A stretch of DNA of 6,071 nt from an uncultured Acetobacteraceae bacterium. GTDB taxonomy: Bacteria > Pseudomonadota > Alphaproteobacteria > Acetobacterales > Acetobacteraceae. The stretch covers positions 1-6,071 of the forward strand of contig CALNAL010000180.1 of the NCBI GenBank assembly GCA_937874445.1. The letters run 5' to 3'. Both the position numbers and the translations under genes were made by a program. The notes under the pieces are model-generated. The model did not search any database. It was not told the DNA's origin and worked only from the letters and a program-made list of their open reading frames with translations. Of the stretch, positions 1-5,890 are shown piece after piece (position 1 is the stretch's first letter; each line of letters begins with the position of its first letter).

Positions 1-352
1 CCCCCCCCGCCCCCCCCGCCCGCCCCCCCCCCCCCCCCCCCGGCCCCCCCGGCGCGGCCCCCCCCCCCCGCCGCGGCGGCGGGCGCCCCGCCCGGCGCCC
101 CCCCGCGTGCGGGCGGGCGGCGCGCCGGCGCGGGCGGGCGGGCCGCCCCGGCGGCGGGGGGCCACCCCGGCGGCGGGGAGGCGGCAGCCGGCCCCCGCGG
201 GCCGCCCGCCGCGCAGACCGACAACAGCAGCACCGCCGGCAGGCCGGCCCTCCGGCTTCCAGGAAACACGCTCCGCAACCCTCCTTCTCCGGCTCGGATC
301 GTCCTCCGGCCGCCCCCAGTTAATCTCGCCGGAGCCCCCGGCTCTGGCCGCC
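1..352. other. C-rich low-complexity contig end and 3' flank, no gene
   Basis: The first 107 bases contain only C and G, mostly long C runs; the first T is at 108 and the first A at 164. From about 200 onward the composition relaxes towards normal genomic sequence (for example 250-330), which is the 3' flank of the solute-binding protein gene. An open frame runs through this stretch on the plus strand, but its product is Arg/Pro/Gly/Ala-rich low-complexity sequence with no recognisable domain, as expected from stop-codon scarcity at extreme GC. The likely explanation for roughly 1-160 is a sequencing or assembly artefact at a contig end. A genuine GC-extreme repeat is less likely. I see no gene here. 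Confidence 0.7.
328..342 (-). terminator. possible weak hairpin after solute-binding protein gene
   Basis: On the minus strand, about ten bases after the stop codon, GCCGG-GGGCT-CCGGC can fold into a 5-bp GC-only stem with a 5-nt loop. No U-tract follows (the sequence continues GAGATTAAC), so it would be at best a weak intrinsic terminator or an mRNA 3'-end stabiliser. Short GC stems arise often by chance in such sequence. Confidence 0.3.
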
Positions 353-1936
353 TCAGGCCTTGTGCGCTCCCCAGAACACCGGGAACGGCGAGGGCACCAC
401 ATCCTTCAGATCGGCGCGGAATGCCGTCGGGTTGAACCACTGGCCGAGCGGGACATAGGGAACCTCGTCCCAGGCGATCATCTGCATCTCCTCGCAGATT
501 TTTTTCTGCGCCGCGAGATCAGGCGCGTCAAACCAGGCATCGCGCAGGGCTTCCAGGCGCGGGCTGGTGGGCCAGCCGAACCAGCCCTTCAGGCCATTGC
601 CGCGCAGGGGCGGATGGTTGGCCGGGCTCGCCACCGCGAGGCCGTCATAGGTGGTGCAGAAGGCGCTCCAGCCGCCCTTGTCCACCGGCTCGTGGCTGTT
701 GCGGCGCTGCACCAGCGTGCCCCAGTCCATCGAGACGTATTCCACGTTCAGCCCGATCCGCGAGAAGAGGTCGGCCGCCACCTGGCAGATCGCCGCCGTA
801 TCGGGGTAGTCGGAGGGCGACATCAGCGTGACCTTCTCCCCCGCGTAGCCGCTCTCGGAGAGCAGCTTCTTGGCCTGGTCGAGGCTGCGCGGGCCGGAGA
901 GCACCTCCAGCCCTGCATCGTTGGCCATCGCGAGGCCCGGCGTGAAGATGCCCACCGGGGCGTGATAGAGGTCGGTCTCCTCGCCCTTGGCGGCCTGGAG
1001 GAAGGAGAGCTGGTCGATCGCCGGCAGCAGGGCGCGGCGCACCTTGGGGTTGTCGAAGGGCGCCTGGAGGTGATTGAGCGCGATCAGCGGCAGCACGCCG
1101 ATGTGGTCGTTGAGCACCACCTTCACCCCCGGGGCGGAGCGCAGCACCGGCAGCAGGTCGGCGATCGGCTGCTCGATCCAGTCCACCTCCCCGCGCTGCA
1201 GCGCCGCCGTGGCGGTGGCCGGGTCGGGCATGATGTTCCACTCGATGCGGTCGAAATGCGCCACCTTCGGCCCCGCCGTGAAGTCCGGCGTGCCCGAGGC
1301 GACCGGGACGTATTTCTCCCAGCGCGCATAGGCCGCGATCGAGCCCGACACCCACTGCTCGGCGAGGAAGCGGTACGGGCCGGAACCGATGAATTCCTTG
1401 ATCTGGGTAAAGGCGTCGGTTTTGGCGATGCGCTCGGGCATGATGAAGCAGTTGTCGGTGCCGAGTGCGGCCAGCATCACCGAATAGGGCTTCTTGAGAT
1501 GGATCTCGAAGGTGCGGTCGTTGATCGCCTTCATCTCGTCGAGCCGCTCCAGCATCGCCTGGCCGAGGCCGCGCCGCTTGGCCCAGCGCAGAATCGAGGG
1601 CACGCAGTCCTGCGCGCGCACCGGCTCGCCGTCGTGGAAGAGCAGCCCCTCGCGCAGAGTGAAGCGCCAGGTCAGGCGGTCGTCGGAAAGCTCGTGGCCG
1701 GCCACCATCTGCGGCGAGACCTCGCCGTGCGAATTCTGCCCGTAGAGCAGATCCCAGATCATGAAGCCGTGGTTGCGCGCCACCGTGGTGGTGGTCCAGA
1801 TCGGGTCGGGGTTCTGCAGGTTGCCCTGGGGAACGAAGTGCAGCACCCGCGACTTGTCCTGTGCCAGCGCCGGGCGGGCCAGGAGGGCTCCGGCCATCGC
1901 GGCTCCTGAGGTGGCGAGAAACTGACGACGGCGCAT
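353..1936 (-). CDS. ABC transporter substrate-binding protein, family 5 (peptide/opine type), Tat-exported
   Basis: A 527-residue periplasmic binding protein of the SBP_bac_5 family, which delivers peptides or related solutes (oligopeptides, opines, nickel, glutathione) to an ABC permease. The start at 1936 is chosen over a longer frame from 2017 because AGGAG lies 8 nt upstream and translation begins directly with a twin-arginine signal: MRRRQFLATSG (RRxFL), a hydrophobic stretch at about residues 12-20, and an ALA|QD cleavage site after residue 25. The mature part has family hallmarks: WRFTLREGLLFHDG at about residues 90-103 followed by AQD at 108-110, a GSGPYRF segment, and a C-terminal region rich in Trp and Pro. 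Length is typical. The exact ligand cannot be read from sequence. No permease or ATPase gene follows before the low-complexity end. It is transcribed divergently from a dipeptidase, which favours a peptide ligand by inference. Family is near certain; substrate is not. Confidence 0.93.
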   Translation of the reverse strand: MRRRQFLATSGAAMAGALLARPALAQDKSRVLHFVPQGNLQNPDPIWTTTTVARNHGFMIWDLLYGQNSHGEVSPQMVAGHELSDDRLTWRFTLREGLLFHDGEPVRAQDCVPSILRWAKRRGLGQAMLERLDEMKAINDRTFEIHLKKPYSVMLAALGTDNCFIMPERIAKTDAFTQIKEFIGSGPYRFLAEQWVSGSIAAYARWEKYVPVASGTPDFTAGPKVAHFDRIEWNIMPDPATATAALQRGEVDWIEQPIADLLPVLRSAPGVKVVLNDHIGVLPLIALNHLQAPFDNPKVRRALLPAIDQLSFLQAAKGEETDLYHAPVGIFTPGLAMANDAGLEVLSGPRSLDQAKKLLSESGYAGEKVTLMSPSDYPDTAAICQVAADLFSRIGLNVEYVSMDWGTLVQRRNSHEPVDKGGWSAFCTTYDGLAVASPANHPPLRGNGLKGWFGWPTSPRLEALRDAWFDAPDLAAQKKICEEMQMIAWDEVPYVPLGQWFNPTAFRADLKDVVPSPFPVFWGAHKA

Positions 1937-2040
1937 GGACAACTCTCCTTGCTGCGGGCCCTGCCGACTTGCATCGGCTTGCCGGCGGGGCGCAGCTTGG
2001 GCAGTTTTTCCCCCCACGACAAGACGGGAGCCCGTATTCC
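1937..2040. promoter_or_regulatory. divergent intergenic region with 16-bp inverted repeat
   Basis: These 104 bp separate the divergent start codons of the binding protein and the dipeptidase, so promoters for both probably lie here or overlap the coding ends. Ribosome binding sites are visible on both sides: AAGGAGAG on the minus strand (1950-1943, 8 nt from the ATG counted from AGGAG) and GGGAG on the plus strand (2026-2030, 10 nt from the ATG). A perfect inverted repeat GCCGA-CTTGCA-TCGGC lies at 1963-1978, just upstream of the binding-protein RBS. It could be a repressor operator or a 5'-leader hairpin. No convincing -35/-10 pair could be assigned to either strand. Confidence 0.5.
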
Positions 2041-3438
2041 ATGAACCTGACCGACCAAGTCCTCGCCCGCGTCGAGGCCGAATCTGCCGAATCGCAACGG
2101 CGCTGGATGGAGTGGCTGCGCATTCCCTCGGTCTCCGCCCAGCCGGCGCATGCCGCCGACATCCGGGCCGCCGCCGAATGGGCCGCCGACCAGCTGCGCG
2201 AGATCGGCTTCACCGCCGAGGTCTGCGAGACCGGCGGGCACCCCTGCGTGGTGGGCCACCATCCCGGCCCCCAGACCTCGGCCGCCAAGCTGCCCCGCCT
2301 GCTCTACTACGGCCACTACGACGTGCAGCCCGCCGAGCCGCTGGAGCTGTGGAGCCATCCGCCCTTCGAGCCCACCGTGGTGGAGGGGCCGCACGGGCCG
2401 CGCGTCTATGCCCGCGGCGCGGTGGACGACAAGGGCCAGTGCGCCATGTGGCTCTCCGCCTTCCGCGCCTGGCACGCCGAGACCGGCAGCCTGCCCTGCC
2501 CCGTCACCGTGCTGCTGGAGGGCGAGGAGGAGGTCAGCTCCGTCCATCTCAAGCCCTTCGTCGCCGCCCACCACGAGGCGCTGGCGGCCGACGTGGTGGT
2601 GATCTCCGACACCGGCATGTGGGACATCGCGACTCCGGCGATCACCGCCAGTCTGCGCGGCATCGTCTACATGCAGGTCAATCTCCAGGCCGCCAACCGC
2701 GACCTGCACTCGGGCTCCTACGGCGGTTCGGCGCTCAACCCGATCAACGCCCTCACCACGGCGCTGGGCGCACTCAAGGACGCCTCCGGGCGGGTGCAGA
2801 TTCCCGGCTTCTACGAGGGCGTGCGCGAGGTGCCGGCCGAGAAGGCGCAGCAATGGGCGGCGCTCGGCTTCGACGAGAGCGCCTTCCTCGGCCAGGTCGG
2901 GCTGACCACGCCGGCCGGCGAGGCGGGGCGGCCGGCGCTGGAACGCCTCTGGGCGCGCCCCACCGCCGACATCAACGGCATCTGGGGCGGCTACCAGGGA
3001 CCGGGCAGCAAGACGGTGATCGCCGCCGAGGCCGGGGCCAAGGTGTCGTTCCGCCTGGTGCCGGGACAGGACCCGCAGAAGATCGTGGCCGGCTTCAAGG
3101 CCTTCATGGCCGCGCACGTGCCGTCCGATGCCAAGCTCTCCTTCGAGGAGTTCGGTGCCGGCACGGGGCTGGAGATCTCGACGGAAAGCCCCACCGTGCA
3201 GGCCGCCTGCGCGGCGCTGCGCGCGGAATACGGCCGCGAGCCGGTGCTGATGGGCGCCGGCGGGTCGATCCCGGTGGTGGAGACGCTGATCGACGAACTC
3301 GGCGTGGAGCCGCTGCTGATCGGCTTCGGCCTCTCCGATGACCAGGTGCACAGCCCCGACGAGAAATTCGAGGTGCGCTGCTTCCACCAGGGCACCCGCA
3401 GCCACGCCCGCCTGCTCGGGCTGCTCGGAAAGGTGTGA
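2041..3438 (+). CDS. M20-family dipeptidase (zinc metallopeptidase)
   Basis: A 465-residue cytoplasmic metallopeptidase of the M20 family (dipeptidase/carnosinase-like branch) that hydrolyses dipeptides using two metal ions, normally zinc. Metal and catalytic positions are all recognisable: GHYDVQP (H92 ligand, D94 support), RGAVDDKGQ (bridging D129), EGEEEVSS (general base E163, ligand E164), SDTGMW (ligand D190) and HSPDEKF (ligand H437). The lid/dimerisation domain, about 205-325, begins after D190 and carries LHSGSYGG with H223. A Gly-rich GAGGSIPVV lies at 405-413. Length fits the family. The start at 2041 is chosen because GGGAG lies 10 nt upstream and MNLTDQVLARVE matches where these proteins begin; an upstream extension would run back through the divergent gene. 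No signal peptide is visible. EEVSS departs from the more usual EE(I/V)GS. It sits divergent to a peptide-type binding protein, consistent with breakdown of imported peptides. Exact substrate preference is unknown. Confidence 0.95.
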   Translation: MNLTDQVLARVEAESAESQRRWMEWLRIPSVSAQPAHAADIRAAAEWAADQLREIGFTAEVCETGGHPCVVGHHPGPQTSAAKLPRLLYYGHYDVQPAEPLELWSHPPFEPTVVEGPHGPRVYARGAVDDKGQCAMWLSAFRAWHAETGSLPCPVTVLLEGEEEVSSVHLKPFVAAHHEALAADVVVISDTGMWDIATPAITASLRGIVYMQVNLQAANRDLHSGSYGGSALNPINALTTALGALKDASGRVQIPGFYEGVREVPAEKAQQWAALGFDESAFLGQVGLTTPAGEAGRPALERLWARPTADINGIWGGYQGPGSKTVIAAEAGAKVSFRLVPGQDPQKIVAGFKAFMAAHVPSDAKLSFEEFGAGTGLEISTESPTVQAACAALRAEYGREPVLMGAGGSIPVVETLIDELGVEPLLIGFGLSDDQVHSPDEKFEVRCFHQGTRSHARLLGLLGKV

Positions 3439-3464
3439 AGCAGAGGGCGGACTGCGAACGGCTC

Positions 3465-3489
3465 GGACCGGGGAGCCTACCCCCGGTCC
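3465..3489. terminator. hairpin between convergent genes, likely bidirectional terminator
   Basis: A perfect 9-bp inverted repeat, GGACCGGGG-(7 nt)-CCCCGGTCC, lies between the convergent stop codons of the dipeptidase (ends 3438) and the TadG-like gene (ends at 3512 on the minus strand). Position and strength suit a shared terminator. Neither strand has a U-tract after the stem, so it may act with Rho or mainly protect RNA ends. Confidence 0.65.
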
Positions 3490-3511
3490 AGCCCATCGTG
3501 CCTCGCCCCGT

Positions 3512-5365
3512 CTACCGGACCAGCGCGGCCGTGGCGGTGCCCGTGACGCTCGGGAAGGTCTTGGTCGCGTAGTTAGTGCACTTGCTCGAGCTGAAGTTGC
3601 CCGCATAGCTGCTGCCGCCCGCGAAGACCACGGAATTGGCGATGGTCTGCAGGCAGTCGTTGGTGCTGTGCGTGCCGCCCTGGAAGCTGGCGAGCCCGTT
3701 GGGCGTATAAATCGCACCGGTCAGGTCGGGACCGACGCCGTTGGAGATGCAGAAGGTGTACGTCCCGGAGCAGCTGCTGCTGTAGCTGGAATTCGAAATG
3801 CTATTGTAATCGTTCATTTTATATTTATCGGTATAGCTTTTTTCATTATAAATATACGTCTTGGAATAATCGCTAAGAGATACATTTGATTTGGAAGTGC
3901 TCGCGTTCGTATAGAACAAAACGCCAGCCGTGCCATAGCTTGCTCCCTCCGTCGGCGCGGTAAGGGAAATGTTGGCGCCACCGCCGAGATAGACCGAGCC
4001 GCCGACGACGAAGGTCACGCCGGTTCCCGTCAGCGTGGTGCCGCCGTCGACGCTGACGTTGCCGCCGACATAATAAGTGCCGGGGCTGAGGGTGACCGTG
4101 CTGCCGCCGGTGATGTCGAAATTCCCGGCGATGTAATACGTCCCGCTATCCATCTTCAGGTTCATGCCATTGCTGACATAGACGAACGGATAGCTCCCGG
4201 CCGACACGGTCCCACCATCATTCGTCCAGCCGTTGGTGACGTTGTAGGAGGGATAGATCCCGCTGCTCGTCGCCGGCTGCGTCGCGCTCTGCGTATAGGT
4301 GGTCAGGTTGCTGGCCAGCGTCGCCATGGTGCTGTCATTGGCATAAGGGTCGCTGATCGTCGAGGAAGCGAGGTTGAACAGCAGCGGATAGGGATTGGCG
4401 CCGAGAGGGTCGGTGATGCCATAGAGTGAACTTTTGGGGTCGGTGACTGTCCCCCAGCCGCTGTACGGCCCAGCCAGAGGCCAAGCCTTGCCCCCCTTGG
4501 AACTGCCGGAACAGCCGGTGTCGGGGGGAGCGGCGCCGCACAGGCTCTCGGTGCCGTCAGAACTGGCCACGTACGAGCTGTTGTCGAGGATCGGCTGGAG
4601 CGTCTCGAAGGTGTACGGCTGCGTCGCCTCCTGGGCATAGATGGCATCCGCCGTAATCGAGGAGCTGCCGAGGATCTTGATGCCGTTGTTGGAGCGGACG
4701 GTACAGCCGGATGCCGTGACATGGCTGTTGCCGGTCACGGAAACTCCCGTCCCCGTGCTCGTCTTGTCGAGCGAGAACACACAGGGCTGGCCGCCACCGC
4801 TGACGCTGCCAGTGATCTCGGCGATGGCGGTGGAGGAAATCGTCACAGAGGGCAGGGTGCTGAGCACCTTCCCGATGCCCAGCGACATCTGGCGGCTGAC
4901 CACGGCCCTGAACGCAACATTCGTGTCGGGGGTTGTTTTCACTCCTGCAACCTGGACCAGGACGAGACTGGCATTGTTTGCCGCAGTCACGCCATTGACG
5001 GCGGCCAAGCTGGTCCCGGCAGCGATGGATGCGTTGGAGAGGGTGGACTGCAGGGCGATGGAGGTCGCCGACGGGGCCCCGTTGGCATATTGCACCGCCG
5101 CCGTCATCGCCGCGATGTCGGCCTGGCGCTGCACGTCGATGCGCGCGGTGGCCCAGCTGCCCACTTCCAGCGCCAGGGCGACCACTCCCAGCAGCACCGG
5201 CAGCACCAGCGCCACGATGAGCGCGACCGCGCCACGCCGCTCCGTCCCCAGGCGTGCCAGGGTCTCCCGGCCCAGGCCAAGTCCCCGGCGGAATTGGCGC
5301 CCCCGACGACGGCCGGCGGCAACACCCCGGCCTGCTGTGGAATTCGAATTCATGTTCGCAACCAT
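3512..5365 (-). CDS. TadG-like pilus-associated / surface protein with TadE/G N-terminal anchor
   Basis: A 617-residue envelope protein. Residues about 43-91 match the N-terminal domain of TadG-like proteins (Tad/Flp pilus-assembly family): an Arg-rich start, one transmembrane helix at about 45-67, then LEVGSWATARIDVQRQAD and an Ala-rich stretch. The remainder should lie outside the inner membrane. It has CVFSLD-like and Cys-containing segments (C195, C221), Gly/Thr/Ser-rich beta repeats of about 21 residues at 408-471, and a C-terminal LTGAIYTPNGLASFQGG segment with paired cysteines. There are eight cysteines, all beyond the helix. No von Willebrand MIDAS motif (DxSxS) is seen, so it is not a classical VWA-bearing TadG. 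Translation may start at 5365 or 5353 (Met5); neither has a clear ribosome binding site. Residues about 492-525 come from a strikingly AT-rich segment. No other Tad genes are nearby. Exact role, pilus biogenesis or surface protein, is inference. Confidence 0.82.
   Translation of the reverse strand: MVANMNSNSTAGRGVAAGRRRGRQFRRGLGLGRETLARLGTERRGAVALIVALVLPVLLGVVALALEVGSWATARIDVQRQADIAAMTAAVQYANGAPSATSIALQSTLSNASIAAGTSLAAVNGVTAANNASLVLVQVAGVKTTPDTNVAFRAVVSRQMSLGIGKVLSTLPSVTISSTAIAEITGSVSGGGQPCVFSLDKTSTGTGVSVTGNSHVTASGCTVRSNNGIKILGSSSITADAIYAQEATQPYTFETLQPILDNSSYVASSDGTESLCGAAPPDTGCSGSSKGGKAWPLAGPYSGWGTVTDPKSSLYGITDPLGANPYPLLFNLASSTISDPYANDSTMATLASNLTTYTQSATQPATSSGIYPSYNVTNGWTNDGGTVSAGSYPFVYVSNGMNLKMDSGTYYIAGNFDITGGSTVTLSPGTYYVGGNVSVDGGTTLTGTGVTFVVGGSVYLGGGANISLTAPTEGASYGTAGVLFYTNASTSKSNVSLSDYSKTYIYNEKSYTDKYKMNDYNSISNSSYSSSCSGTYTFCISNGVGPDLTGAIYTPNGLASFQGGTHSTNDCLQTIANSVVFAGGSSYAGNFSSSKCTNYATKTFPSVTGTATAALVR
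3791..3900 (-). other. AT-rich island inside the TadG-like gene
   Basis: By direct count 31 of 110 bases are G or C (28%), against well over 60% for most of the window. The frame stays open and encodes about residues 492-525, a Lys/Tyr/Asn/Ser/Asp-rich hydrophilic stretch (such as KTYIYNEKSYTDKYK) using TAT, AAA, AAT and ATT codons. It falls between a GVLFY strand and the conserved-looking GAIYTPNGLASFQGG segment, so it probably forms an exposed loop. It includes an A6 run on the coding strand (3838-3843). It may be a recently acquired or fast-changing loop. Confidence 0.8.
3953..4144 (-). repeat. three ~21-residue beta-solenoid-like repeats in the TadG-like protein
   Basis: Residues 408-428, 429-449 and 450-471 align as successive units: GTYYIAGNFDITGG..., GTYYVGGNVSVDGG... 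and VTFVVGGSVYLGGG.... Each has a hydrophobic strand, a (A/G)G(N/S) turn, a second short strand and a Gly-Gly turn. A less regular related unit (GSYPFVYVSNGMNLKM) precedes them. The regular spacing suggests stacked beta coils. The repeats are clear in protein but diverged in DNA, so they are old rather than a recent tandem duplication. Confidence 0.65.
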
Positions 5366-5380
5366 TTATAACGCGCGAAT

Positions 5381-5396
5381 GTCAACCAGTCATTAA
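5381..5396 (-). promoter_or_regulatory. CtrA-like box upstream of the TadG-like gene (candidate)
   Basis: The minus strand reads TTAA-TGACTGG-TTGAC, fitting the alphaproteobacterial CtrA consensus TTAA-N7-TTAAC except for one base in the second half. It lies 16-31 nt upstream of the first possible start codon, in an AT-richer patch of the intergenic region. CtrA controls pilus genes such as pilA in Caulobacter, so the context is plausible, but a single near-match can be chance. Confidence 0.3.
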
Positions 5397-5474
5397 CATA
5401 CCGAAAGACTCGAATCGCAAGCGCCCGCGCCCGCCCGATGGAAGATTTTGCCAAATTTGATGAGCGGCCATCCC

Positions 5475-5491
5475 GGACAGGCGCCCTGCCC
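5475..5491 (-). terminator. possible hairpin after the small gene
   Basis: On the minus strand GGGCAGG-GCG-CCTGTCC can form a 7-bp stem (one G-U pair) with a 3-nt loop, 14 bases after the stop of the small gene and about 110 bp before the TadG-like start. No U-tract follows directly. If real it would reduce read-through between the two same-strand genes. Confidence 0.3.
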
Positions 5492-5505
5492 CGACGCCCT
5501 GCGGT

Positions 5506-5862
5506 TCAATTGCCGTGGGCGGCCTTGCCGTACTGCAGTGCGAGCAGCGCTTCCCACACATCGTCGTACACCTGCTCCCGGGCGTAGCCGGCCTCCTGGG
5601 CCACCGCGCTCTTGAAGTTGGGGTAGTCGATGTCGGCGACGATGCGTCCCATCGCCTCGGCCAGTTCCTGGCGGCCCACCCGGGCGCGGAAGGCATAGTC
5701 CCGGTCCGGGGTGGCGACGATCTCGCCCAGCCCCGGCAGATAGCGCTCGCGCAGCCGTTCCAGGTCGGCACGCACGCGCGCCCGCACCGTCAGCGTCTCT
5801 GTGCCCCGGTCCTTGGACTTCTGGGCGATGCTGAAGAAGCCGATCGTGGTCACCAGCCACAT
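5506..5862 (-). CDS. small protein of unknown function (118 aa)
   Basis: A 118-residue, probably cytoplasmic protein. The start at 5862 is supported by AGGGA 8 nt upstream. The sequence opens MWLVTTIGFFSIAQK, continues with a basic segment (LTVRARVRADLERLRERYLP, about residues 24-43), then a DYAFRARV strand and IDYPNFK at about 78-84, and ends in a helical VYDDVWEALLALQYG. The clean start, conserved-looking aromatic motifs and well-ordered composition argue that it is a real gene. From memory it resembles a family of about 110-120-residue hypothetical proteins in GC-rich bacteria that begin MWLVTT.GFFS; I know of no assigned function. No catalytic motif, signal peptide or clear transmembrane helix is seen, although residues 3-13 are hydrophobic. 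It lies 140 bp upstream of the TadG-like gene on the same strand. A functional link to it is not established. Confidence 0.85.
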   Translation of the reverse strand: MWLVTTIGFFSIAQKSKDRGTETLTVRARVRADLERLRERYLPGLGEIVATPDRDYAFRARVGRQELAEAMGRIVADIDYPNFKSAVAQEAGYAREQVYDDVWEALLALQYGKAAHGN

Positions 5863-5864
5863 GA

Positions 5865-5890
5865 GGTCATTCCCTGGGGTCGTTCCCTGG
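5865..5890 (-). repeat. 13-bp tandem duplication carrying the ribosome binding site
   Basis: Two adjacent 13-bp units (plus strand GGTCATTCCCTGG and GGTCGTTCCCTGG, one mismatch) sit directly upstream of the small gene. On the minus strand each copy contains AGGGA, so the Shine-Dalgarno-like sequence is present twice, 13 nt apart; the nearer one is 8 nt from the ATG. The mismatch also creates an out-of-frame ATG in the nearer copy. Confidence 0.75.

Noticed and set aside
107..1909. 600-codon plus-strand open frame opposite the solute-binding protein
   Set aside because: Its product is His/Arg/Ala/Gly-rich with no domain, and it starts in the artefactual C-rich end. The opposite strand encodes a clear family protein, so this is a GC-driven antisense shadow.
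1935..3341. 468-codon frame overlapping the dipeptidase in another plus frame
   Set aside because: Arg/Gly/Pro-rich shadow with no domain; the M20 motifs are all in the frame starting at 2041.
1759..3717. 652-codon minus-strand open frame, the longest in the window, opposite the dipeptidase
   Set aside because: It runs across the whole dipeptidase gene and into two neighbours, has no recognisable motif, and the plus strand retains every M20 metal ligand. Long antisense frames are expected at this GC.
5340..5351. 12-bp perfect palindrome GAATTCGAATTC at the start of the TadG-like gene
   Set aside because: It is explained by coding for an Asn-Ser-Asn-Ser run and lies inside the coding sequence; no regulatory role is supported, though it is unusual in GC-rich DNA.
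3512..5365. Phage tail fibre or autotransporter identity for the Gly/Ser/Thr-rich protein
   Set aside because: The N-terminal Arg-rich region with one transmembrane helix and the LEVGSWATARIDVQRQAD segment fit TadG-like proteins, and no phage genes or C-terminal beta-barrel are present.
5365..5385. TTGACA followed by TATAAA upstream of the TadG-like gene as a sigma-70 promoter
   Set aside because: The hexamers look good singly, but the spacer is only 9 bp instead of about 17, and TATAAA overlaps the first possible start codon.
4641..5396. 251-codon plus-strand frame opposite the TadG-like N-terminus
   Set aside because: The minus strand gives a clear TadE/G-type anchor and membrane helix; the plus product has no recognisable domain and no supporting start signal.
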